A stretch of 64,000 nt of DNA from assembly GCF_004340665.1 (NCBI RefSeq), contig NZ_SLWO01000001.1:436450-500449 (forward strand), written 5' to 3'. This document shows positions 1 to 6,851 of this stretch, piece by piece. Positions within the stretch are counted from its first letter, which is position 1. Each line of letters begins with the position of its first letter. This stretch comes from Pedobacter psychrotolerans. Its GTDB lineage: Bacteria; Bacteroidota; Bacteroidia; Sphingobacteriales; Sphingobacteriaceae. The notes beneath the pieces are model-generated. The model had not been told where the DNA came from. It searched no databases and saw only the letters and a program-made list of their open reading frames with translations. The translations under genes and the position numbers were made by a program.

Positions 1-13
1 TTTCTTGTTTAGT

Positions 14-44
14 TTTCTGCTTTAAGCTTTTAATAATATCTTTG
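14..44 (+). promoter_or_regulatory. Probable promoter of pheT
   Basis: TATCTTTG at 37-44 matches the Bacteroidota -7 box TAnnTTTG. The expected -33 region near 14-20 is T-rich but has no clear TTG. The start codon is about 68 nt downstream, leaving a leader that holds the inverted repeat at 62-104. Confidence 0.45.
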
Positions 45-61
45 CGTTTTATGAAATTAAC

Positions 62-104
62 GTATCAAGAGTTGTCTTGATTCCTGATACTTACTTCTTG
101 ATAC
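62..104. repeat. Inverted repeat in the pheT leader
   Basis: GTATCAAGA (62-70) is complementary to TCTTGATAC (96-104), with further CTTGAT-like units between. It ends 7 nt before the pheT start codon. It resembles the simple intergenic repeats elsewhere in this window more than a T-box or phenylalanine-rich leader: no short Phe-rich reading frame is visible. Confidence 0.5.
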
Positions 105-111
105 TCTAAAA

Positions 112-2511
112 ATGAAAATATCATATAACTGGTTAAAACAATTCGTTCAAATAGATCAGACACCACAAGAGCTTTCTTTAATCCTGACCGATATTGGCCT
201 GGAGGTAGAAAGTGTAGATAAAGTTCAGCCTGTTGTGGGTGGCTTAGAGGGTTTGGTTATTGGTGAGGTTTTAACTTGTGTACAACATCCTAATGCCGAT
301 CGTTTACGTGTAACCACAGTAAGTGTTGGTGGAAAAGAAAATCTTCAGATAGTTTGTGGAGCACCAAATGTGAGCGCTGGACAAAAAGTAGTTGTGGCGA
401 CTGTTGGCACAACCGTGTATCCTTTGGAGGGCGAACCTTTTAAGATTAAAGAATCAAAAATCCGGGGTGAAGTTTCGCAGGGAATGATCTGTGCTGAAGA
501 TGAGATTGGTTTAGGCAAATCACACGATGGTATTATGATTCTGGCGGAAGATACTGAGATCGGAATTCGTGCGAAAGATCACTTCAAGATGGATGATGAT
601 TTTGTTTTCGAGATTGGTTTAACACCGAACCGTGCTGATGCAGCTTCTCATTTAGGTGTAGCCAGAGATTTGGCTGCTTATTTTAGAAGTGAATATGAAA
701 TGCCTGATCTTTCTACCTTCAAAACCGATAACGAAAATTTAGTTATTCCGGTAGAAGTAGAAGATTTGGATGCTTGTCCGCGTTATAGTAGTGTAACCAT
801 ATCTGGTGTTACCGTTACAGATTCTCCTGATTGGTTAAAAGATAAACTGAAAGTAATTGGCCTTCGTCCGATTAATAACGTGGTTGATATTACCAATTAT
901 GTTTTACATGGTTTAGGTCAGCCTTTACATGCTTTCGATGCAGATAAAATTGCTGGTGGTAAGGTGATCGTAAAGAAAGTAACCGAGGGAACCGAATTTA
1001 TAACACTTGATGATGTAGCCAGGAAGTTAAGTGCAGATGATTTGATGATTTGCAACGCTGAAGCGCCTATGTGTATTGCCGGTGTGTTTGGTGGGAAAAC
1101 TTCTGGCGTTGATGCCAACACTAAAAATATCTTCTTAGAAAGTGCCTATTTCAACTCGGTTTCTGTACGTAAAACAGCAAAGCGACATGGTTTAAAAACC
1201 GATGCTTCTTTCCGTTTTGAGCGTGGAACTGATCCTGAAATTACGGTTACTGCTTTGAAATATGCGGCCATTTTAATTAAAGAACTAGCGGGGGGCGAAA
1301 TATCTTCATCAGTTTCTGATATTTATCCAAATCACATTCGTCCGTTTGAATTTGAAGTAAGCTATACCAATATCAATAAATTAATTGGCGCAAATATTCC
1401 TTCAGCAGAGATTAAGCATATTATTACGGCTTTAGGCATTACAGCTACAAGTACTTCTGATGATACTTTGGCTTTGAGAGTTCCTTCATTTAAGGTGGAC
1501 GTTACCCGCGAATGTGACATTACCGAAGAGGTATTGCGTATTTATGGGTATAACAATATTGAAATTCCATCAAAGGTAAATGCATCACTCTCATACAGTG
1601 TTAAGCCTGAAAAAGAAAATACGCAAAATGTAATTGCAGATTTGTTAACCGCTAACGGTTATGCGGAAATTATGTGTAATTCATTGACTAAATCAGCCTA
1701 TTCTAAAAACCTGGATGAAGCCGTATTTATTTTGAATCCTTTAAGCAGCGATTTAAACGTGATGCGTCAGCATATGTTGATGCCGGCTTTGGAAAGTGTA
1801 GCCTACAATCAGAACAGGAAAAGTGGCGATGTTAAGTTTTATGAATTTGGTAAAACGTATCATTTAATTAATGAGAAGTACGTGGAGCGCCCGAGGTTAT
1901 TTGTGTTAATTTCTGGTGCAAAACAAGGTGAGCAATGGAATCAAAATGCTAAATCGGTTTCGTTTTACAATTTGAAAGCCGCTGTAGATGCGATTATATC
2001 ACGTTTAGGGATTTCGAGCTATCAAACCGATACTTTAAATGATGAGCACTTTGCCTATGGAATTAAATATTTCCGTGGAGATAAAGTGATTGTGAGTTTT
2101 GGTGCGGTAAATAAAGCAGATCGTAAGGTGGCAGATGTTCATGCAGAAGTTTTTTATGCTGATTTTGACTGGTCTGCAATTTTAGATATTGTAAGGAAAA
2201 ATAAAATTGTGAATAAAGAGCTTTCGAAATATCCGCAGGTGCGCAGAGATTTATCATTGTTGATTGATCAGTCAGTAACATTTGATACGTTAAAAGGAAT
2301 TGCTTTTAAAACAGATAAAAAGCTGATTAAGGAAGTGGGTGTTTTTGATGTGTATGTTGGCGATAGATTGCCGGAAGGTAAGAAGTCATATGCTTTAAAT
2401 TTTACCTTACAGGATGAAGAGCAAACCTTAACGGATAAGCAAATAGAAAGTACTATGCATAAGCTCATTGCGAATTTAACGCAGCAAGCGGGTGCAGAAA
2501 TTAGGAAATAA
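112..2511 (+). CDS. pheT: Phenylalanine--tRNA ligase beta subunit
   Basis: This is the beta chain of the cytoplasmic alpha2-beta2 enzyme that charges tRNA-Phe. The 799 residues fit the bacterial family. In order: an EMAP/OB-type tRNA-binding domain at about 40-155 (CGAPNV, GMICAEDEIGLG), the B3/B4 editing domain at about 215-390, the B5 domain at about 405-480, a catalytic-like core, and a C-terminal FDX-ACB anticodon-binding domain from about 705 (YPQVRRDLSLL, SYALNFTLQD). The ATG at 112 starts the canonical MKISYNWL N-terminus. pheS is not adjacent, which is common in Bacteroidota. Two small genes of the cell-division ZapA type follow in the same direction with short gaps, so they may be co-transcribed. 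Confidence 0.98.
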   Translation: MKISYNWLKQFVQIDQTPQELSLILTDIGLEVESVDKVQPVVGGLEGLVIGEVLTCVQHPNADRLRVTTVSVGGKENLQIVCGAPNVSAGQKVVVATVGTTVYPLEGEPFKIKESKIRGEVSQGMICAEDEIGLGKSHDGIMILAEDTEIGIRAKDHFKMDDDFVFEIGLTPNRADAASHLGVARDLAAYFRSEYEMPDLSTFKTDNENLVIPVEVEDLDACPRYSSVTISGVTVTDSPDWLKDKLKVIGLRPINNVVDITNYVLHGLGQPLHAFDADKIAGGKVIVKKVTEGTEFITLDDVARKLSADDLMICNAEAPMCIAGVFGGKTSGVDANTKNIFLESAYFNSVSVRKTAKRHGLKTDASFRFERGTDPEITVTALKYAAILIKELAGGEISSSVSDIYPNHIRPFEFEVSYTNINKLIGANIPSAEIKHIITALGITATSTSDDTLALRVPSFKVDVTRECDITEEVLRIYGYNNIEIPSKVNASLSYSVKPEKENTQNVIADLLTANGYAEIMCNSLTKSAYSKNLDEAVFILNPLSSDLNVMRQHMLMPALESVAYNQNRKSGDVKFYEFGKTYHLINEKYVERPRLFVLISGAKQGEQWNQNAKSVSFYNLKAAVDAIISRLGISSYQTDTLNDEHFAYGIKYFRGDKVIVSFGAVNKADRKVADVHAEVFYADFDWSAILDIVRKNKIVNKELSKYPQVRRDLSLLIDQSVTFDTLKGIAFKTDKKLIKEVGVFDVYVGDRLPEGKKSYALNFTLQDEEQTLTDKQIESTMHKLIANLTQQAGAEIRK

Positions 2512-2542
2512 AATATAAATTCGTATTTTTAGAAATAAATTC

Positions 2543-2833
2543 ATGGCTTCTGTTGCAGATCAATTAGATAAGGTATTACAAAAAACGGCTCGTTTAATTG
2601 AGTTATGTCATGCTTTGCAGGAGGAAAATGATTTATTAAAGCTTGAAAATCAATCGTTAAAAGTTGCCGTTGATACTTCGAAAGCACAGCGTACAGATCT
2701 TGAAGAAAAATTAAGGGTAACTAAACTGGCTAAAAGTATAGAAGGTACAAGTGAGAAATCACTTGACATTAAACAAAAAATTAACGATTTTGTGCGGGAG
2801 ATTGATAAAAGTATCGCATTGCTTAAAAAATAA
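2543..2833 (+). CDS. Small coiled-coil protein, ZapB-like
   Basis: A 96-residue, highly charged protein with no signal peptide. Residues 5-70 are rich in heptad-spaced Leu, Glu and Lys (EENDLLKLENQSLKVAV) and should form a long coiled coil. It lies 31 bp after pheT and 33 bp before zapA. In Bacteroidota a short coiled-coil gene is often found directly before zapA, and in proteobacteria ZapA works with the coiled-coil protein ZapB at the division ring. A ZapB-like role is therefore an inference from context and structure, not from sequence identity that I can recognise. Confidence 0.8.
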   Translation: MASVADQLDKVLQKTARLIELCHALQEENDLLKLENQSLKVAVDTSKAQRTDLEEKLRVTKLAKSIEGTSEKSLDIKQKINDFVREIDKSIALLKK

Positions 2834-2866
2834 ATGATGCGTAGAAATCAGAAACTAAGCTAACAA

Positions 2867-3157
2867 ATGGGAGAAATCTCGATTAAAATAACCATTTCCG
2901 ACCGTATCTACCCACTAAAGGTAAATACAGAAGAGGAAGAAATTGTGAGACGGGCAGCTAAAATGATCAATGAGCGCATAAAGGATTATCAAGATAATTA
3001 TGCGGTTAGGGATAAGCAGGATCTTCTTTCTATGGCTGTGCTGCATTATGCAACGGCTGTACTAAGAACGGAAAATAAAGTACAAAGCCAGGATACTGCT
3101 GTTGCTGATAAAGTTGAAGAATTGGATGTTTTACTCAGTGATTTTTTCAAAAAATAA
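2867..3157 (+). CDS. zapA: Cell division protein ZapA
   Basis: A 96-residue cytoplasmic protein matching the ZapA family, which binds FtsZ and bundles its filaments at mid-cell. It has the usual N-terminal beta-rich head (ISIKITISDRIYPLKV, then EEEEIVRRAAKMINERI) followed by a helical tail (KQDLLSMAVLHYATAVLRTENK) used for dimer and tetramer formation. The ATG at 2867 gives the normal family length. The next feature downstream is a structured gene-free stretch that I read as a 6S RNA candidate, the same order (zapA then ssrS) known from proteobacteria. Confidence 0.9.
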   Translation: MGEISIKITISDRIYPLKVNTEEEEIVRRAAKMINERIKDYQDNYAVRDKQDLLSMAVLHYATAVLRTENKVQSQDTAVADKVEELDVLLSDFFKK

Positions 3158-3178
3158 GGGATCGTTCTTTGGCGATTT

Positions 3179-3254
3179 GTCGCTCTGAACTCGTTTCAGT
3201 GCCTTTTTAATAAGATCCTGAAATAAATCCGATAGCTATCGGATCAGGATGATG
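3179..3254. repeat. Intergenic hairpin repeat, copy 1
   Basis: Two consecutive imperfect hairpins: a CTGAAC/GTTTCAG arm (about 3184-3199), a T-rich spacer, and a GATCCTGAAATAAATC segment paired with GATCAGGATGATG. The second contains the 14-bp palindrome CCGATAGCTATCGG (3229-3242). The same architecture and partly the same words recur at 46649-46712, so this is a dispersed REP-like element of the genome. Confidence 0.65.
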
Positions 3255-3455
3255 AGTCTCTATAATTAGCATAAAGACATAGCCGCGGCTAGTTTTTGAG
3301 TTTCAAAATTTATAAAACTTAACACTTCAATATCTATGGGGTTAAGAGGGCGTATTTCATCTGCTTTAAGCACCTGAAAATGGCTTAAATCCCAATTATG
3401 CTTAGTTGAGGTTTAAAATAATGAGACTTTAAAAATTAGTTGCGGTTTTTTTTTA
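3250..3455 (+). ncRNA. ssrS: Candidate 6S RNA (6S-Flavo class)
   Basis: No reading frame occupies the 311 bases between zapA and rny. AGTCTC (3255-3260) can pair with GAGACT (3423-3428) to close a structure of about 175 nt, close to the usual 6S length. Inside are hairpins CTTAAC/GTTAAG (3318-3346) and TTTAAGC/GCTTAAA (3365-3389), and a palindrome AGCCGCGGCT (3281-3290). A run of nine T at 3446-3454 could end transcription. 6S RNA mimics an open promoter and sequesters housekeeping RNA polymerase. The position after zapA matches proteobacterial ssrS. The call rests on context and pairing by eye; no covariance model was run. Confidence 0.5.
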
Positions 3456-3468
3456 CTTAAAAAACAAA

Positions 3469-5040
3469 ATGGAGATAACGGAAATTCTAGGATACATATT
3501 TGCCTTAATAGCAGGCTTAGGTATCGGTATAGCGGTAGGACGGTTCCTACTACGCAACTTGCTTAGAGGGCAGGAAGTTGCTGCTCAAAACAAGGTTAAA
3601 AAGATTTTAAAAGATGCAGAGAATAATGCAGAAATCTTAAAAAAGAATAAACTTTTAGAAGCAAAAGAGAAATTTTTGCAGTTAAAAGCGGAGCATGAGC
3701 AAGAAGTAAACGCTAAAAATAATACTATAAACCAACGCGAAAACACGATGAAGCAGAAAGAACAATCTGTTAATCAGCGTATGGAAAACTTCAATAAAAA
3801 AGAGCAGGAATTAGATAAGCAGAAAGCAAATCTTGAAAAACAGACTGAATTAGCAGTTAAAAAACAAGAGGAAGTTGAAGTTTTAAAAAATCAACATTTA
3901 ACGCAGTTGGAAACCATTGCGGGTCTATCTGCCGAAGAAGCAAAAAATCAATTAGTAGATAATTTAAAGGAAGTGGCACGTACACAAGCCATGATCCAGA
4001 TTAAGGATATTGTTGATGAAGCGAAATTAACAGCCAGTAAAGAGGCTAAAAAGGTAGTGATTCAAACCATTCAACGTACGGCTACTGAAGCGGCGATTGA
4101 AAATTCAGTTTCAATTTTCCATATAGAAAGTGATGAAATTAAAGGTCGTGTAATTGGTAGAGAGGGTAGAAATATCCGTGCTTTAGAGGCAGCTACTGGT
4201 ATCGAGATCATTGTTGATGATACACCGGAAGCGATTATTTTATCTGGTTTTGACCCGGTAAGAAGAGAAATTGCTCGTTTGGCTTTACACCGTTTGGTTA
4301 CAGATGGTCGTATTCACCCTGCCCGTATTGAAGAGATTGTGGCTAAAACCAAAAAGCAGATTGAAGATGAGATTGTAGAGATTGGTGAGCGTACTGTAAT
4401 TGATTTGGGTATTCATGGTTTACACCCTGAATTGATCCGTATGGTTGGACGTATGCGTTACCGTTCTTCTTATGGTCAGAACCTGTTACATCACTCACGT
4501 GAGGTGGCTAATTTCTGTGCTACGATGGCGGCAGAATTAGGTTTAAATGCAAAGATGGCTAAACGTGCTGGTTTGTTACATGATATCGGTAAGGTACCTG
4601 ATGATAATCCTGAATTGCCTCACGCTATTTTAGGAATGCAACTGGCTGAAAAATATAAGGAGCATCCTGAAATTTGTAATGCCATTGGTGCCCACCACGA
4701 TGAAATCGAAATGACTTCCATGATTTCACCAATTATTCAGGCTTGTGATGCCATTTCTGGTGCCCGTCCTGGTGCGCGTAGAGAGGTAGTGGAAAGCTAC
4801 ATTAAACGTTTAAAAGATTTAGAAGAACTGGCGTTATCTTATCCGGGTGTAGAGAAAACTTTTGCTATTCAGGCTGGTAGAGAACTGCGTGTAATTGTAG
4901 AGAGTGAAAGAATTACTGATGCACAAGCTGAATTATTGGCTGCAGATATTTCGACCCGTATTCAAACGGAAATGACTTATCCAGGTCAGATTAAAGTTAC
5001 CGTAATTCGTGAAACACGTTCGGTGGCGTTTGCGAAATAG
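3469..5040 (+). CDS. rny: Ribonuclease Y
   Basis: A membrane-anchored endoribonuclease that starts mRNA turnover. The 523 residues show, in order, an N-terminal membrane helix (about 5-27), a long Lys/Glu-rich coiled coil (about 30-190), a KH RNA-binding domain (about 205-270, with [15 protein letters not shown]), and an HD metal-dependent phosphohydrolase domain whose HD pair is H371-D372 within LLHDIGKV. Length and order are standard for RNase Y. The ATG at 3469 gives a complete membrane anchor. It is followed by two hairpin terminators, so it probably ends its transcription unit. Confidence 0.97.
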   Translation: MEITEILGYIFALIAGLGIGIAVGRFLLRNLLRGQEVAAQNKVKKILKDAENNAEILKKNKLLEAKEKFLQLKAEHEQEVNAKNNTINQRENTMKQKEQSVNQRMENFNKKEQELDKQKANLEKQTELAVKKQEEVEVLKNQHLTQLETIAGLSAEEAKNQLVDNLKEVARTQAMIQIKDIVDEAKLTASKEAKKVVIQTIQRTATEAAIENSVSIFHIESDEIKGRVIGREGRNIRALEAATGIEIIVDDTPEAIILSGFDPVRREIARLALHRLVTDGRIHPARIEEIVAKTKKQIEDEIVEIGERTVIDLGIHGLHPELIRMVGRMRYRSSYGQNLLHHSREVANFCATMAAELGLNAKMAKRAGLLHDIGKVPDDNPELPHAILGMQLAEKYKEHPEICNAIGAHHDEIEMTSMISPIIQACDAISGARPGARREVVESYIKRLKDLEELALSYPGVEKTFAIQAGRELRVIVESERITDAQAELLAADISTRIQTEMTYPGQIKVTVIRETRSVAFAK

Positions 5041-5056
5041 TTAGTTTAATATTAAC

Positions 5057-5095
5057 AGACCATATAGGTTTTTTAAACCTATATGGTCTATAATA
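5057..5095. terminator. Long perfect hairpin after rny
   Basis: Perfect 15-bp stem 5057-5071 / 5075-5089 (AGACCATATAGGTTT and its complement) with a 3-nt loop. It lies 17 nt after the rny stop. The 3' flank is AT-rich rather than a clean T-run, so it may act with the next terminator or serve as a 3'-end stabiliser. Confidence 0.65.
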
Positions 5096-5108
5096 ATATA
5101 AATGATGT

Positions 5109-5138
5109 AAAGCGATGGTTTATTCCATCGCTTTTTTT
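5109..5138 (+). terminator. Rho-independent terminator of rny
   Basis: Stem AAAGCGATGG (5109-5118) / CCATCGCTTT (5125-5134), 6-nt loop, followed by a T-run to 5138. This is the clearer of two stacked hairpins behind rny. Confidence 0.85.
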
Positions 5139-5197
5139 GTTTCTTTATAATTGTAGCGTTATGTTGATAAATTGCGTTGGCTATAAAAAACATTGAT

Positions 5198-5722
5198 ATG
5201 AAAAAAATATTTAGCCTCTCCATTTTCGTGATGTTGCTAATCAACCTGGGTTGTAAGAAAGATAAAGATAAGGAGATCGAAATTAATGCGGATCATTTAA
5301 CCACTTGTCCGAACAACACAACCTGTACTTACTTATATGAGGATGAGGCGGATTTTGGCAACCCTTTCTTTTTAAATCTTCAAAAGGGAAGTTATAAAAT
5401 TTTTAAGTACAGTGCCTTATTGGGTAATGGTTATTATGCAAAACATGTTTATATCAGGGTACCATCCAACGTGACAAAGTTTGAATTAAATAATGAACAG
5501 GTTGTAGCGGGTGAAGTAAAATTTGCAAATCCATGCGCAAGTTGTGATGTAATAGGTTTAAAAATAGTTGGAGGTGATTTTAAAGGAATAAAAACTTCGG
5601 GTTCTAAAACTTCCAATTGGTTGTTGGATGGGGAAGTTTATCTAAGTACAATAGCAGCATCTTCATATAGAGATACCATTCGGATTAAACAATATTTTGC
5701 AATAGATCCTGCTGGCATCTAA
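5198..5722 (+). CDS. Small exported lipoprotein, unknown function
   Basis: I do not recognise a characterised family. Starting at the ATG at 5198 the protein has 174 residues and begins with a typical SPII signal (MKKIFSLSIFVMLLINLGC) with the lipidated Cys at 19, followed by a charged KKDKDKE linker. An in-frame ATG at 5177 would put seven extra residues before the signal peptide and is less likely. The mature part has two close Cys pairs (CPNNTTC and CASC), which suggests disulfides or a small metal site, and otherwise looks beta-rich. It stands alone between the rny terminators and a repeat-rich stretch. Confidence 0.8.
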   Translation: MKKIFSLSIFVMLLINLGCKKDKDKEIEINADHLTTCPNNTTCTYLYEDEADFGNPFFLNLQKGSYKIFKYSALLGNGYYAKHVYIRVPSNVTKFELNNEQVVAGEVKFANPCASCDVIGLKIVGGDFKGIKTSGSKTSNWLLDGEVYLSTIAASSYRDTIRIKQYFAIDPAGI

Positions 5723-5754
5723 TTTTAGCCTACTGGTTGGTATCTTACCTCAGT

Positions 5755-5883
5755 TGTTCGGAAGATTATAATTATCAATTGAAAACTGATACTGGATGGT
5801 TAACCACCCCCTGCCCCTCCTAAATTAGGAGGGGAGTTCCCCTCATAGCTATATGATGTAAACTACTATTAATCTTCCGAACA
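5755..5883. mobile_element. MITE-like element, copy 1
   Basis: About 129 bp bounded by a perfect 14-bp inverted repeat, TGTTCGGAAGATTA (5755-5768) and its complement (5870-5883). The interior has a GC-rich hairpin (CCCCTCC and GGAGGGG around AAATTA, about 5814-5834) of a kind common between Bacteroidota genes. It has no coding capacity. A second copy lies at 5986-6111 in the same orientation. I see no clear target-site duplication. Confidence 0.7.
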
Positions 5884-5888
5884 CTCAG

Positions 5889-5978
5889 GGTGTCTCACTA
5901 AAAAGCTTAAGTTTTATCTCGTCAACCTATTAATACGATTCGATATATAAGCTTGAATTTTTCAGTTGGTTAGACACC
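5889..5978. repeat. Imperfect inverted repeat between the MITE copies
   Basis: GGTGTCT at 5889 and AGACACC ending at 5978 close an imperfect palindrome that also pairs AAGCTTA-like words (about 5904 and 5948). A further TGAGACACC at 6121-6129 mirrors GGTGTCTCA (5889-5897) on the far side of MITE copy 2. It may be a remnant of another small element. Confidence 0.45.
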
Positions 5979-5985
5979 GTATTTA

Positions 5986-6111
5986 TTCGGAAGATTATGA
6001 TTTGTCAATCGAAAACTGCTACTGAATGGTTAACCACCCCCAGCCCCTCCTAAATTAGGAGGGGAGTTCCCCTCATAGCTGTATAATATAGACTACTATT
6101 AATCTTCTGAA
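5986..6111. mobile_element. MITE-like element, copy 2
   Basis: Direct repeat of the element at 5755-5883, differing at roughly a dozen positions by eye, with the same terminal inverted repeats (TTCGGAAGATTA at 5986-5997; the right end carries one mismatch, TAATCTTCTGAA, 6100-6111) and the same internal GC-rich hairpin. Confidence 0.7.
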
Positions 6112-6221
6112 CTATTAAGTTGAGACACCGAACTGATAGATGGAATTTTTGCTATGATTAGATCGGCTATTAAACTCCGAAGATGAGCCCACCACTTGGA
6201 TATTTTTTTTAATTTTACCTG

Positions 6222-6737
6222 ATGAGCAAGCCAACCATAAACATAGAATCTAAACGTCCTGTTGATGTCCTTTTTGATCAGTATGCAGAGAGCCATCAAA
6301 ATCCAACCAATAAACTGTTGCACTGGATTTGTGTTCCTTTAATTGTGTTTAGTTTGCTTGGTTTGGTTTGGCAAATTCCTTTTCCTCATATTGGGTTTCT
6401 AGGTAGTTATAATGGATTTTTCAATTGGGCTTCATTTCTGTTGGCCTTCAGTTTATATTATTACTTTACGCTTTCACCGGTGTTGTTCTTTATGATGATC
6501 TGGGTAATTGGTTTAATGAGCTATATTATTGTAAAGATAGAACAGGCAGTAGGTTTAGGAAGTGGAACTTCATATGCTATTTACGCTACCATTTTTATTG
6601 CAGCATGGGTTGGTCAGTTTATTGGGCATAAAATTGAAGGCAAGAAACCATCTTTTTTAGATGATGTTAAGTTTTTGTTAATAGGTCCGATCTGGTTATT
6701 GCACTTTGTATGTAAGAAAACGGGGGTTCGTTATTGA
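6222..6737 (+). CDS. DUF962 / Mpo1-like membrane protein
   Basis: A 171-residue inner-membrane protein of the DUF962 family. The N-terminal signature is visible (FDQYAESHQNPTNKLLHWI, about residues 18-36), with conserved His residues in SH and LH, followed by about four hydrophobic helices, and GHKIEGKKPSFLDD near the C-terminus. Yeast Mpo1 of this family is an Fe(II)-dependent dioxygenase acting on 2-hydroxy fatty acids during phytosphingosine breakdown. Sphingobacteriaceae make sphingolipids, so a related role is plausible, but this is inferred from the family. It is a single gene between the MITE-like repeats and a TonB receptor. Confidence 0.85.
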   Translation: MSKPTINIESKRPVDVLFDQYAESHQNPTNKLLHWICVPLIVFSLLGLVWQIPFPHIGFLGSYNGFFNWASFLLAFSLYYYFTLSPVLFFMMIWVIGLMSYIIVKIEQAVGLGSGTSYAIYATIFIAAWVGQFIGHKIEGKKPSFLDDVKFLLIGPIWLLHFVCKKTGVRY

Positions 6738-6752
6738 TAATTATAAAAATTG

Positions 6753-6830
6753 TTAACTTTATCTTAACCTTAAGGTAAAGGAATGTTAATTAACACCTAA
6801 CCTATAGTTAACACTGTGGTAATAGCTTTG
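6753..6830 (+). promoter_or_regulatory. Six-unit 11-bp-phased TTAAC array and promoter
   Basis: Units start at 6753 (TTAAC), 6764 (TTAAC), 6775 (GTAAA), 6786 (TTAAT), 6797 (CTAAC) and 6808 (TTAAC), each exactly 11 bp apart. Fifteen bp after the start of the last unit is TAGCTTTG (6823-6830), a perfect TAnnTTTG -7 box. No TTG lies at the usual -33 position, so the promoter looks activator-dependent. An 11-bp tandem TTAAC pattern is characteristic of Pho boxes bound by PhoP/SphR-type response regulators. Transcription should start near 6837. Confidence 0.75.
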
Positions 6831-6851
6831 CCCTTATCAAATAAAGGCAAA

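Noticed and set aside
62..104. T-box or attenuator leader for pheT
   Set aside because: No specifier loop, T-box sequence or Phe-rich leader peptide is visible; only simple CTTGATAC repeats.
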